Origin: Geomesophilobacter sediminis
GTDB taxonomy: Bacteria > Desulfobacterota > Desulfuromonadia > Geobacterales > Geobacteraceae
Assembly (NCBI RefSeq): GCF_016458275.1
Contig: NZ_JAEMHM010000014.1
Span: 1-64,000 of the forward strand
Length of the DNA: 64,000 bases
Direction of reading: 5' to 3'
Shown here: piece by piece, positions 17,969 to 27,071 of the stretch
Layout: every line of letters begins with the position of its first letter
How positions within the stretch are numbered: position 1 is the first letter of the stretch
Position numbers and translations under genes: made by a program
The notes under the pieces: generated by a model
Told to the model about the DNA's origin: nothing
The model's input: the letters and a program-made list of their open reading frames with translations, nothing else
The model's database searches: none

Positions 17969-19198
17969 ATGCCTTCCGTCCTTGCATGGATTGACCATGA
18001 CTCGAAAGCGAGGGAGCGCACACTTCGCATCCTTTCCCTTTTCCAGGAAAAGGAAAGTCGTGACGAGCTCGGACTCGGCTCCGTGCGGGACAGCTTTGCC
18101 GACCAGTTATTCCCCGGCACAAGCACGATCCAGACACGCCTCCGCTACATGCTTTTCGTGCCATGGATTTACCATTCCCTGGAAGAGAAAAGACTACCAG
18201 CGGAGAGCTTTGCGATCCAGGCTGACAAGCTAGAAAGAGATCTGGTTCAGCCTTTGATGGATTCCGATGATCAGGCCGGTGTATTTGGAAAAACCGCAGG
18301 AAAAAGGCTCAAACGGTTGCCCAGCTCCGTCTACTGGGCCGGTCTCGGTGTCTGGGGAATACGCCTTACGTCATTCTCACAGGACGAATATCACAGGCGC
18401 ATCGACGAAACTTACCGTCGCAGGAATGCCCTGAAAGCTCTTGAGAAAGACGCAAAGTCGCGAGGAGATGACATCGACGTTGAGCAGCGAATGGCCACAC
18501 TCAGTTGGCATCCGCGATTGCCAGCGCCTCCACAAGATTTTCCGTCAAAGGTGGACTTTGCTTTGTCCCGGGAAGAAGCCGAGTTTATCCGGGATCGCAT
18601 CCAAGTCGCTTGCCCCAACAGCCTTCTCTCTTTCTTGGCGTTGCACTGCGAGCCTGCCGACATCCACGCCCCATGGGAACATCCGGATTACGGCAGCTTT
18701 TCCGAGCAGCACAAAGAACTCCTGACCCATGCACGGCTTTTCTCTGAAGTAATGCACGGGGCGGCGCTCTCGTATAACGTCCAGCTCGCCAGGCTTCGAA
18801 ACCATGAAGAGCTTGTCTCCGAGCATCAGGCAAGTTTCGACGAATGGGCGGCAAACCTCCCCATAGAGGAGATTCACGCCTGGTCGGTGAGCCGCCTCTG
18901 GGAGTTGACCATGGATCATGGCCACACCATCACTCCACAAACGAGATCCTTTATTCAAAGGTGGATCGACCACAGCCAGAAGTCCCCTAACGACCTCCTT
19001 TCTAACGTCGAGGCGCTCAACCTGATCAAAAGCAGAGAAATGAAACTCAAAGGCACGCGTTCCCGGTTCAGAAATCAGAGGGCGCTTGAGCAGTGGGGTG
19101 GGTACTCCGGCGTTGGGAAACTCGTATATCGGTGGCCGAATGTGAAGGTGCTTTTGAACGACTTGCACCAGGGCATGAACCGGGAGGAGAAATGCTGA
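17969..19198 (+). CDS. DUF6361 family protein
   Basis: The N-terminus (LAWIDHD, then RDELGLGSVRDSFADQLFPG, then an RLRYMLFVPWIY segment) matches the DUF6361 family as I remember it, whose members occur in defence islands beside PLD-family proteins and helicases. No catalytic motif is evident in the 409 residues. The start follows a G-rich Shine-Dalgarno (GGAGGGGGG). The gene overlaps the PLD gene downstream by 7 bases, so the products are probably made together. Function is unknown. Confidence 0.75.
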   Translation: MPSVLAWIDHDSKARERTLRILSLFQEKESRDELGLGSVRDSFADQLFPGTSTIQTRLRYMLFVPWIYHSLEEKRLPAESFAIQADKLERDLVQPLMDSDDQAGVFGKTAGKRLKRLPSSVYWAGLGVWGIRLTSFSQDEYHRRIDETYRRRNALKALEKDAKSRGDDIDVEQRMATLSWHPRLPAPPQDFPSKVDFALSREEAEFIRDRIQVACPNSLLSFLALHCEPADIHAPWEHPDYGSFSEQHKELLTHARLFSEVMHGAALSYNVQLARLRNHEELVSEHQASFDEWAANLPIEEIHAWSVSRLWELTMDHGHTITPQTRSFIQRWIDHSQKSPNDLLSNVEALNLIKSREMKLKGTRSRFRNQRALEQWGGYSGVGKLVYRWPNVKVLLNDLHQGMNREEKC

Positions 19199-21006
19199 AC
19201 CCAAACTCCCGGTGTCTTTATACCTCTGCATTGACCCCTCCGCCGGGAATGATTTTCGACGAGGCGATAGCGACCACCTTTTCGATGGACCCAGCCTTAC
19301 TGCTTGAGGCTCCTGTCTATCTGGCGTTATTGGCGGCGGATGGTCAGACCGATCCTGACCCGTTGTCTGTGCTTGAAGCCATCCGCAGGTACTCGAAACG
19401 AATTACCGTCTATGTACAACGAGGACGTATTCAAGTTCCCCAGACTGCCAAGCCGAACCCCTTGTTTGGTTTTCTGGAGGAAATGGTAATAGAGGTTACA
19501 GCCCCTGGCGGAGGCGTCTTTCATCCAAAAGTCTGGGCAATCCGTTTTGTCAGCACTGACAAAAGCAGCTCGATGTATCGCTTGGTGGTGCTGACGAGAA
19601 ATATGACCACCGATCAATCCTGGGACCTGTCGCTTCAGTTGGAAGGCACGATTGCACGACGAAAGTACAATTCAAATAGGCCGTTGACGCATTTCTTCAA
19701 GTTGCTTCCTGATCTGGCTACTGGACAAACAGACGCGGGCCGAGTCGAGCAATCGCTCAGGTTCGCAGAGGACCTGCACCGAGTTCAATGGGAACTCCCG
19801 GATGGCTTTGACGAGCTGACCTTCCATCTCCCGGGAACGAAAGGGTTTGACTGGAACCCCCCCACAGCGAATCGGATGGCCGTCATCTCGCCTTTTTGCT
19901 CTGACGAAGTCCTGCGAGCTTTGGTGAAGCAAACCAAGGTCGCTGATGCACTGATTTCACGGCCGGAGTCATTATCAGCCCTGAAGAAGGACACTCTTCA
20001 GCTCTTCTCCAAATGCCTCAATTTGGATGCAGCAGCGGAAACCGAGGATGGCGAGGAAGACGATGTCGCTGAGCAACCGTTTGCAACAGGCCTTCACGCG
20101 AAGGTCTATCTGTTTGAGACTCGATACTATTCCGACTACACCCATGTGGTAATGGGGTCCGCGAATGCGACCAACGCCGCACTGAATGCCTCGAAGAATA
20201 TCGAGATTCTTGTCGGGCTGGTTGGCAGGAAGAACAAAGTGGGCGGCATCGACGAGCTGCTTGGCGCTGACGGCTTGGGAGAATATCTTGTCGATTTCGA
20301 CACGATGAGGGAAGCAGAGATTGATGCAGTCCGGCAGGAGGCTGAGGAATTTGTTGAGCGGGCTCGTTCCCGGATATCTGAAGTAGCCCTGTCCATCGAG
20401 TGCAGCCCCGGATCGAAGGATGGTCTGTGGGCATTGGTGCTGACCGGAGAAATCCCATCCCTTGAGGGGATCGTCAGTGCTTTTGCATGGCCGATAACCG
20501 TCACGCGAGATTTCGCGGTTGACATCCTTGACAGCGATGCTCATGGCGGTATTAGGCTTGGAGAGTTTTCCGCCTCTTCTGTGACGGGCCTTATAGCGTT
20601 TGAGCTTAAGACCAACCATCCGGATGTTACGGCCAGATTTGTACTGAATCTTCCCGTTACAGGCGTTCCGGAGGAACGCAATGCCGCCATCCTGCAAACC
20701 GTGATCAGCAATAAGGATGGATTCATTCGTTACCTCTTGCTCTTGCTGGGTGATGATTCGGCATCCGGACTTGATCCCGGCAATGGCTCCGGGTTCGCCA
20801 AATGGTTGGCCCGGCTTACCGATGGTGAGGATGTCCCGCTACTGGAAGAGCTGACCCGCGCGTACAGCCGACACTCGGAGAGGCTGTCGGAGATCTCGGG
20901 GTTGGTTCGTGATCTGTCCCAGGGAAGCCAGAACGCCATTATTCCCGAGGATTTTTTAAACCTCTGGACGGTTTTTGAATCTGCTATCGGGGGGCGTGAT
21001 GCATAG
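19192..21006 (+). CDS. phospholipase D-family protein of the defence operon
   Basis: The start at ATG 19192 follows GGGAGGAGA; an upstream frame to 19093 would overlap DUF6361 heavily. The 604-residue product has two HxK motifs, FHPKVWAIRF near residue 111 followed by TRNMT, and LHAKVYLFE near residue 302 followed by VVMGSANATNAAL. This is the two-lobed PLD arrangement, used in nucleases such as those of DISARM-like and helicase-linked systems. The motifs are shortened compared with full HKD motifs. A DNA-cutting role is inferred from context. Confidence 0.8.
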   Translation: MLNPNSRCLYTSALTPPPGMIFDEAIATTFSMDPALLLEAPVYLALLAADGQTDPDPLSVLEAIRRYSKRITVYVQRGRIQVPQTAKPNPLFGFLEEMVIEVTAPGGGVFHPKVWAIRFVSTDKSSSMYRLVVLTRNMTTDQSWDLSLQLEGTIARRKYNSNRPLTHFFKLLPDLATGQTDAGRVEQSLRFAEDLHRVQWELPDGFDELTFHLPGTKGFDWNPPTANRMAVISPFCSDEVLRALVKQTKVADALISRPESLSALKKDTLQLFSKCLNLDAAAETEDGEEDDVAEQPFATGLHAKVYLFETRYYSDYTHVVMGSANATNAALNASKNIEILVGLVGRKNKVGGIDELLGADGLGEYLVDFDTMREAEIDAVRQEAEEFVERARSRISEVALSIECSPGSKDGLWALVLTGEIPSLEGIVSAFAWPITVTRDFAVDILDSDAHGGIRLGEFSASSVTGLIAFELKTNHPDVTARFVLNLPVTGVPEERNAAILQTVISNKDGFIRYLLLLLGDDSASGLDPGNGSGFAKWLARLTDGEDVPLLEELTRAYSRHSERLSEISGLVRDLSQGSQNAIIPEDFLNLWTVFESAIGGRDA

Positions 21007-24000
21007 CAACCGCTTTTCATCAGCGCTCGCTTTGGCAGGTCTGAAAGACTTCCAGAGGAAGACCGTGGAGTACGTCTTCAAGCGACTCTATGGCGATGAC
21101 TTGACTTCCCGTTTTCTGGTCGCCGATGAAGTTGGACTCGGGAAAACGCTCGTTGCGCGGGGAATCATCGCCAAGACCCTGGAGCACCTGCAAGACCAAG
21201 TAGATCGGGTCGATGTTATCTACATCTGCTCCAATGCCGCCATCGCGACCCAGAACGTCAATCGGCTCAACGTCAGCGACACTGATGGTTTTTCAATCGC
21301 CACGCGACTGACTTACCTGCCAAGACAAGTACGGTCGCTGCGAAAGAACAAGGTGAATTTCATCAGTCTGACGCCCGGCACCGCCTTCGACCATGCCCGC
21401 AGTCGAGGGGGGCATGCCGACGAACGAGCAATCCTCTATCGGATGTTGTATGACTTGCCCCTGGCGCAAAATGAACGACGTAGGCGGTTGCGCGTAGGCC
21501 TGCTCAACCTCTTGCAGGCGACAGCAGGCAAGGATAACTGGCGAGCAAAGGCCAATAACCTCCCTGCGGAGGATCTGGATGCAGACCTTTCCAAGGCTTT
21601 CCGCCGGGCAATTCTTGAAGATGCCGAACTGTACGCGGCCTTGAAGGAAGGCTGTGAACGCTTTGCCCGTTACCGTGACTACAGCAGAATCCCCTGGGAG
21701 GATTCCGAGCTTCGCTACGACCTGATCGGAAAGCTCAGAAGCAAGCTGGCTTCAGTGTGCCTTTCCGCGCTTGAGCCCGACCTGGTCATCCTTGATGAGT
21801 TCCAACGATTCAAGCACCTGCTGGACGGCGATGACGAAGCCTCCATGCTGGCGACTGCACTCTTTGAACATCCCGACGTTCGTGTTCTCCTGCTTTCCGC
21901 AACGCCCTACAAGATGTTCACCCTCGACCAGGAAAATGACGAGGACGACCACTATCCAGATTTCATCAAGACGCTGAATTTCCTGTTCAATGACTCCAGC
22001 AAAGTCGATGAGGTCAAGAGTCTCTTGTCAGAACATCGAACGACGCTTCACGCCTGTGCGAAGGGCTCGGCATGTCATTCAGGGAAAAAGACCGAACTTG
22101 AACAGGCTCTCCTTAAAGTAATGTGTCGAACGGAGCGGGTCGCGACAACCCGTGATCACAACTCGATGCTGACCGAGATTGAACGACCGGCACCCCTTAC
22201 GCATGCAGACCTTCAGCACGCCGCTACGGTTGACGCGGTGGCCATCTGCGTCAAAGCCGGGGAGCCAATCGAATACTGGAAGTCTGCACCTTATCTGATC
22301 AACTTCCTGAAACATTATGATCTGAGGCATAAGCTTGATGCCCAGTTGAATGCTCCCTCAGATGCTCTTCGAGGTACTCTCTCAGCGGCAAATGGACAGT
22401 TGCTGACGAAGGACAAATTGGAAGGCTATCAGGCTCTCGACCCTGCCAATCCGAGGATGCGCGTACTTTTCGAGGACACGATTGATAAAGGCATGTGGCA
22501 GCTTTTGTGGATGCCGCCGTCCATGCCGTATATCGAGCCTGGTGGCGCGTACCGGGACAAGGATGGCTTGACCAAGGCCCTTGTGTTTTCCTCATGGAGC
22601 GCCGTTCCAGACGCGGTTGCGTCAATCTGCTCCTACGAAGCCGAAAGGAAGATGATTGCCGGGACCTCGGTTTCCCACAGCGAACTCTATGACAAGATCA
22701 AGCCGTTGCTACGGTTTGCGGTGGCCTCAAACGATAATCGCCTAACTGGCATGCCGGTCATTGCCTGGTTACTGCCATCGCCAACCCTTGCCAGCAAGAT
22801 AGATCCGCTTGAGATTGCGCTTCGTCGTGGACGCGGAACACTGAGCGTCCAAGAGCTGAAGGAAGAGGTCAAGGCTGTTTGCCGCAGTTTGATCGAAACC
22901 CTGCCTGATGCCGGGGAAGGAACGCGGGCCGATGAGCGATGGTATTGGGCAGCTCCCATTCTTCTCGATTCCCATAACGGTCTGTTGGACTGGTGTAAAA
23001 GCTATTCGGGATGGAGGTCCGCTACGCCTGACCATGAATCAGGCACTCGCTTCAAAGATCACATCGACCTATTGGTTAGCATGGCAGAGGGCAGCATTCC
23101 TCTCGGCCCACAGCCGGATGATCTAGTAGATGTGCTTTGCGATCTTGCTCTGGCCGGTCCTGGCGTGTGTGCCTTGCGAGCGCTTCGGCGTATCGGTGCT
23201 GGATTCGACGCATCCGATTCGAACCTGCTGTCAGCCGCAGCTAGAGTCGCATCCGGCTTCCGATCTCTCTTCAATATGCCGGAAACGATTGCCATGTTGC
23301 GGGGCTCCGGCGAGGATACCTATTGGAGGTTGACGCTTCAGTACAGTATCGACGGCAATCTCCAGGCTGTTCTCGACGAATATGTGCATGTCCTTCGAGA
23401 ATCTCTTGGGCTCCAAGAGCATTCTCCGGAGGAACAAGTGGCAGGAGTAGCCGAGTGCATTCAATCAGTGTTGTCACTACGGACCGCTCAGATTCGAATC
23501 GACGAAATAAAGATGTCAGGCGACGGCTTTGCGGTTGATGATTTCAACACTCGCTGCCGTTTCGCGCTCCGGTTTGGGGATATTCGAGACGACAACAACC
23601 AGGCTCTCGTTCGCGCCGATTCGGTACGGGACGCGTTCAACTCGCCGTTTCGTCCCTTCGTTCTGGCTTCGACCTCAATAGGCCAGGAAGGATTGGATTT
23701 CCACACATGGTGCCATGCGGTGGTGCATTGGAACCTGCCTTCTAATCCCGTTGATCTTGAACAACGAGAAGGCCGGGTTCATCGCTATAAAGGTCATGCG
23801 GTCAGAAAAAATATTGCTGAACGATATGGATTGACTGCTCTCTCTGAGACTCACGTGGGCGGTGACCCGTGGCAGACCCTGTTTAATATCGCTTCTCAAG
23901 GCAAAAACAATGGACAGTCCGACCTTATCCCATATTGGATATTTGAAGACGGTTCTGCTCGGGTGGAGCGCCGCATTCCGCTGCTCCCGTACAGCAAGGA

Positions 24001-24229
24001 GGTCGGGAAGCTCAAACGGCTGAAACAGGGTTTAGCTCTCTATCGGATGGTTTTCGGTCAACCCCGCCAGGAAGACCTGCTGTTCAGCCTCAGCCAGAAT
24101 GGCAACCATGAGTCAGCTGATTTGGCTGAGTGGCTGATTTCGCTTCAGCCCCCGGAAACTGATTTGAATGATAAACCGGAAAACATGAGTTCTCGAGGGG
24201 AGATCTTGTTTACCCAGGAGGGGCCATGA
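20999..24229 (+). CDS. SNF2/DEAD-like helicase of the defence operon
   Basis: ATG 20999 overlaps the PLD stop and follows a G-run Shine-Dalgarno. The 1076-residue protein has VADEVGLGKT (Walker A, 41-50), an ILDEFQRF Walker B near residue 265, LLSATPYKM, and a C-terminal helicase half with STSIGQEGLDFH and LEQREGRVHR near residue 893-925. The DEFQ box and large insertions are typical of the helicase-related proteins that pair with PLD-family nucleases in defence islands. It probably translocates on double-stranded DNA. Confidence 0.87.
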   Translation: MHSNRFSSALALAGLKDFQRKTVEYVFKRLYGDDLTSRFLVADEVGLGKTLVARGIIAKTLEHLQDQVDRVDVIYICSNAAIATQNVNRLNVSDTDGFSIATRLTYLPRQVRSLRKNKVNFISLTPGTAFDHARSRGGHADERAILYRMLYDLPLAQNERRRRLRVGLLNLLQATAGKDNWRAKANNLPAEDLDADLSKAFRRAILEDAELYAALKEGCERFARYRDYSRIPWEDSELRYDLIGKLRSKLASVCLSALEPDLVILDEFQRFKHLLDGDDEASMLATALFEHPDVRVLLLSATPYKMFTLDQENDEDDHYPDFIKTLNFLFNDSSKVDEVKSLLSEHRTTLHACAKGSACHSGKKTELEQALLKVMCRTERVATTRDHNSMLTEIERPAPLTHADLQHAATVDAVAICVKAGEPIEYWKSAPYLINFLKHYDLRHKLDAQLNAPSDALRGTLSAANGQLLTKDKLEGYQALDPANPRMRVLFEDTIDKGMWQLLWMPPSMPYIEPGGAYRDKDGLTKALVFSSWSAVPDAVASICSYEAERKMIAGTSVSHSELYDKIKPLLRFAVASNDNRLTGMPVIAWLLPSPTLASKIDPLEIALRRGRGTLSVQELKEEVKAVCRSLIETLPDAGEGTRADERWYWAAPILLDSHNGLLDWCKSYSGWRSATPDHESGTRFKDHIDLLVSMAEGSIPLGPQPDDLVDVLCDLALAGPGVCALRALRRIGAGFDASDSNLLSAAARVASGFRSLFNMPETIAMLRGSGEDTYWRLTLQYSIDGNLQAVLDEYVHVLRESLGLQEHSPEEQVAGVAECIQSVLSLRTAQIRIDEIKMSGDGFAVDDFNTRCRFALRFGDIRDDNNQALVRADSVRDAFNSPFRPFVLASTSIGQEGLDFHTWCHAVVHWNLPSNPVDLEQREGRVHRYKGHAVRKNIAERYGLTALSETHVGGDPWQTLFNIASQGKNNGQSDLIPYWIFEDGSARVERRIPLLPYSKEVGKLKRLKQGLALYRMVFGQPRQEDLLFSLSQNGNHESADLAEWLISLQPPETDLNDKPENMSSRGEILFTQEGP

Positions 24230-25611
24230 ATCAACAGGCGCTGCCGTCACCAAGAGAGCATCATTTCTACGTAGCGATTGCCAAGTTCCTTTTCCATCAT
24301 CCGCAGTATGGCATTGTATCAGTGCAGGACCCGATCAAGATCAAGGATGCAGAGCGATACGGGCTCAGCCCGCTTATACTCTATGGATTGACCGTTGCGG
24401 GGTTGCCCCTTCGGTGGATGACCTTTACCCCAGTCGATCCGCCAAGGGCCGTCCGGGATGTTCTTCTGGAAGCGTGGAGTAACGCCGAGGGTTTGCGTGG
24501 CCGACCGGACATCCTGCGGATCAACCGCCACTTGGCCCTGGCCAGCCCGGGACTGATTTTGGATATGGCAAAGATCGAAGTCCAGGTTGAGGTCGCCGAT
24601 GCCAGGGAGAAATCCCTTCCGGCTTCCCTGCGCTCAGCACAGGACTCCAGCAAGTGGCTGATGGGGAAGCACGACAGAAAAGACCGGTCTCTTACCGGGT
24701 CCATCCAGGCCCTTTGCCAAGACGCTCAATATGATCACGATTTTCATGTCAGGGGTGGGCACAGAGGCGTGAACAGCCGCGAGGTGGAAGAAAGAATCCA
24801 GCAATGGCTTGCCTTACCGTCACAAAGGCCGGAGCCAACATTGACCGGAGGACTGGACTGGGAACCCGGCTCATGGCTTTCATCCTGGGAATCTTCTCTG
24901 CCGCCCGATCAGCCCCGTTATTTCAGCCTCGACGGGTTTAATGGCAGGACCTGGCTGCTGACAGGTGAGAAGGCACCGGAGGATATCGCTGAGGATGATG
25001 ATTTCTGGGCCGACAGTGACCATGACAACGCAGCCGAAATCGCCAAGAACCTCGTGGCGTGCTGGCCCAATCCGCCTGCAGAGATTGCCAAGTGTGCAGG
25101 GGCCACCCTGCGGGAACTTCAGTGGTTCACCTCAGGAAAAGCCCCCCTTGACCGGCATGCGCGCTTTGACCTGGAAGACTTGCTCGGCATCGAATACGAC
25201 GAAAGCATGGGTGGTTACGTAGGGGCCGGGCCTTATGTCCTGATGGCCAACAAACCCTTGGCCCTCAAAGAAGTCTATGAATCCATTTCCAAAGGCGGAG
25301 ATGCATGCCCCTGTGAGATTGTCCCTCGCCTAGGAGCCGCAGACCCAAGCTGGCGATACGTGTTGATCAACACGTATGGCGAGCCCCCGAGTATTGTGAT
25401 GGCACCTCGCGGAGCAAAAATCACGGAGCGCCTTCCGGAATTGCTTATGAATTATGACGGCATCAGGCCTGTCGCTCCGGAGTTCTACCGGGATGTCGTT
25501 TCTACCTGCGCCCGGGCCTGCCGCGAACCTGGGGCCAACATTCGCGAGATGAAAGACTTTGTGAAGCGTTACGAAGAGCACTGGGTAGGTTGCGCCTGGC
25601 AGCCGGAGTAA
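24226..25611 (+). CDS. uncharacterised last protein of the defence operon
   Basis: This 461-residue protein overlaps the SNF2-like helicase gene by 4 bases (ATGA) and ends the + strand series. I see no catalytic or membrane motif. It is acidic in the middle (EDIAEDDDFWADSDHD) and has a regular alpha/beta composition. Its strict coupling to the helicase suggests it is a subunit of the same machine, perhaps for sensing or targeting. The gene faces ihfA head-on 29 bases later, with no clear terminator hairpin between them. Confidence 0.7.
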   Translation: MNQQALPSPREHHFYVAIAKFLFHHPQYGIVSVQDPIKIKDAERYGLSPLILYGLTVAGLPLRWMTFTPVDPPRAVRDVLLEAWSNAEGLRGRPDILRINRHLALASPGLILDMAKIEVQVEVADAREKSLPASLRSAQDSSKWLMGKHDRKDRSLTGSIQALCQDAQYDHDFHVRGGHRGVNSREVEERIQQWLALPSQRPEPTLTGGLDWEPGSWLSSWESSLPPDQPRYFSLDGFNGRTWLLTGEKAPEDIAEDDDFWADSDHDNAAEIAKNLVACWPNPPAEIAKCAGATLRELQWFTSGKAPLDRHARFDLEDLLGIEYDESMGGYVGAGPYVLMANKPLALKEVYESISKGGDACPCEIVPRLGAADPSWRYVLINTYGEPPSIVMAPRGAKITERLPELLMNYDGIRPVAPEFYRDVVSTCARACREPGANIREMKDFVKRYEEHWVGCAWQPE

Positions 25612-25640
25612 TGCTAGGCCCAATTATTCTGCATCCACAC

Positions 25641-25916
25641 TTATTGATTGATACGATTTTTCAACAGTACGCTCGGCTTGAACGTCAGAACCTTCCGCGA
25701 GGAAATAGTGATAGTTTCCCCAGACTGCGGGTTTCTGCCATTTCGATCAGCCTTCTGCCGAACGACAAAATTCCCGAACCCGCTTATCTTCACATGCCCT
25801 TCGGTCGCAATGGCATCCTTGAGAATATCCAAGGTGAGCTCCACCAACTCAACGGCTTCTTTCTTATTGCATGAAAGCTTTTTTTGAATCTTGTCGGCTA
25901 AATCGGCTTTCGTCAT
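25641..25916 (-). CDS. ihfA: integration host factor alpha / HU-family DNA-binding protein
   Basis: The start MTKADLADKIQKKL is the typical first helix of HU/IHF; a longer upstream frame adds 17 unlikely residues. The protein (91 aa) has the DNA-bending arm GRNPQSGETITI and the SRKVLTFKPS segment, with KADRNGRNPQ favouring IHF-alpha. It bends DNA and supports site-specific recombination, transcription and conjugative transfer. It is separated from the minus-strand operon upstream by a terminator at 25991-26015, so it probably has its own promoter in 25917-25990, although I see no clear one. Confidence 0.88.
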   Translation of the reverse strand: MTKADLADKIQKKLSCNKKEAVELVELTLDILKDAIATEGHVKISGFGNFVVRQKADRNGRNPQSGETITISSRKVLTFKPSVLLKNRINQ

Positions 25917-25990
25917 CTCGGACCTTTCATTTGCACTGATGTGAAATCTGTAAGTACCACAATTCACGAATAATTTCCAGGTACTAATAA

Positions 25991-26015
25991 GAAAAGGCGG
26001 CCACGAGGGCCGCCT
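25991..26015 (-). terminator. rho-independent terminator of the minus-strand operon
   Basis: On the - strand a perfect 8-bp stem (AGGCGGCC with GGCCGCCT, 5-base loop) is followed by TTTTCTT. It lies 20 bases past the stop of the 51-residue gene, ending the long operon before ihfA. Confidence 0.85.
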
Positions 26016-26035
26016 CTATCCAGGCTGGATGGGCT

Positions 26036-26191
26036 TCATCCAACCTGAAGACTCTTGCAGGGTCGCATTCCCGTGAAAATGGATACGACCTCGATTTGGC
26101 CGCCGGTAACATCATTCCTCAGCACTGCCTTCTCGAATTCCTCCCACGAAAGCGAATACTCCCTGCCGTTTATTCTTGCCTTGACTGTCAT
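26036..26191 (-). CDS. small protein, 51 aa
   Basis: ATG 26191 follows a GGGGAGAGGACC Shine-Dalgarno; the longer frame to 26314 runs through a hairpin leader and is not favoured. The product (MTVKARINGREYSLSWEEF...) is compact, with a beta-hairpin-like start and no membrane segment. It is the last gene of the minus-strand operon. Its family is not known to me. Confidence 0.6.
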   Translation of the reverse strand: MTVKARINGREYSLSWEEFEKAVLRNDVTGGQIEVVSIFTGMRPCKSLQVG

Positions 26192-26322
26192 GGTCCTCTC
26201 CCCCTTATCTTTGTGATTGGCGCCCAAGAGGGCTCCCCGCAACCACCGTGTTGACGGAGGCTCCGAGGAACCCTCTTGGGCCGAGGAGAGGATTGGGGAG
26301 GGTGCATGAAGCACCGCTCCCC
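26192..26322 (-). promoter_or_regulatory. three-arm leader of the 51-aa gene
   Basis: The Shine-Dalgarno region 26194-26201 is exactly complementary over 8 bases to 26285-26292. A second hairpin is formed by 26295-26305 with 26311-26322, and an 11-bp perfect inverted repeat (GCCCAAGAGGG) lies at 26222-26232 and 26271-26281. It follows the same plan as the other leaders of this operon. Confidence 0.6.
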
Positions 26323-26358
26323 TTATCTGAAGGGTGGACTATGCCACCTTCCAACCGG

Positions 26359-26631
26359 CTACTTCGTCACGGTCTCAGGCGGACCCGTTCGCGACTTTTC
26401 CGGGGGTGGTTCCTTTTTCTGCTCCTCTTCGTGTTGCTGCACCTTTTCCCGCAGCTCCTCTTGAGGATCGGTCAGTGCCCTGCCGGCGCTGGCGGTCATG
26501 TGGACCACCGTAGCGACGGGGTTCAACCAGGAAGCCCCCTTGGTAGCAAGCTCGACACTGGCCCACTGGCTGTGGCTGCAGCCGCCAAGGACCGTCGCCA
26601 GTACCATAAGAATCAGACGCGTCTCTTTCAT
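26359..26631 (-). CDS. predicted lipoprotein, 90 aa
   Basis: I chose the ATG at 26631 because it sits seven bases after GAGGAG; ATGs at 26637 and 26658 are possible. The product begins with a hydrophobic signal segment and a lipobox (VLGGC), so it is probably lipid-anchored on the envelope. The C-terminus is highly charged (QQHEEEQKKEPPPEKS). It is the only clear lipoprotein in the operon. No family recognised. Confidence 0.7.
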   Translation of the reverse strand: MKETRLILMVLATVLGGCSHSQWASVELATKGASWLNPVATVVHMTASAGRALTDPQEELREKVQQHEEEQKKEPPPEKSRTGPPETVTK

Positions 26632-26654
26632 ACCCATGCTCCTCTGTGATGTTT

Positions 26655-27050
26655 TCATGTGGGGACAACCTCCAAGCCGTTCGCTTCAGCAAACTCCTCA
26701 TCCTCGATAATGCCGTTCAGATCGGCGCCTGTTTCCAGGTGCCGCAACACCAGCCTGATCGCTGACGCCACCTCGTTGAGGCAGGTCTTAGGCCCCTGGT
26801 GGCAGGATATCCCGGCCAGGGCCTTGACAGCGTCATGGGCCTCCAGTCCGGAGCGAAGTCCGTAGGAGACAAGCCGAGCGATGCCGTCGGCCATTGCCGA
26901 ACCGCAACCGCCGGCCTTTCCGAAGCGGATGAACACCTCGAACGGTTTCCCTTCCATTGTCGTCACAGTCACGAAAATCTTGCCGCAATGCGACCGACGT
27001 TGAATTGTGTATCCCGGCGCGGCGGCCGGACGTGGTGTTTTGGGACTCAT
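26655..27050 (-). CDS. stand-alone TSCPD-domain protein
   Basis: The central ~80 residues (GKIFVTVTTMEGKPFEVFIR, then GKAGGCGSAMADGIARLVSY and SGLEAHDAVKALAGISC) match the TSCPD domain found at the C-terminus of B12-dependent ribonucleotide reductase NrdJ. Here it stands alone in 131 residues. Stand-alone copies may act in nucleotide metabolism or as regulators; this is inference. ATG 27050 has a clear AAGGAGGA Shine-Dalgarno, and only 21 bases separate it from the gene upstream. Confidence 0.75.
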   Translation of the reverse strand: MSPKTPRPAAAPGYTIQRRSHCGKIFVTVTTMEGKPFEVFIRFGKAGGCGSAMADGIARLVSYGLRSGLEAHDAVKALAGISCHQGPKTCLNEVASAIRLVLRHLETGADLNGIIEDEEFAEANGLEVVPT

Positions 27051-27071
27051 ACCATCCTCCTTTTCCTTGAC

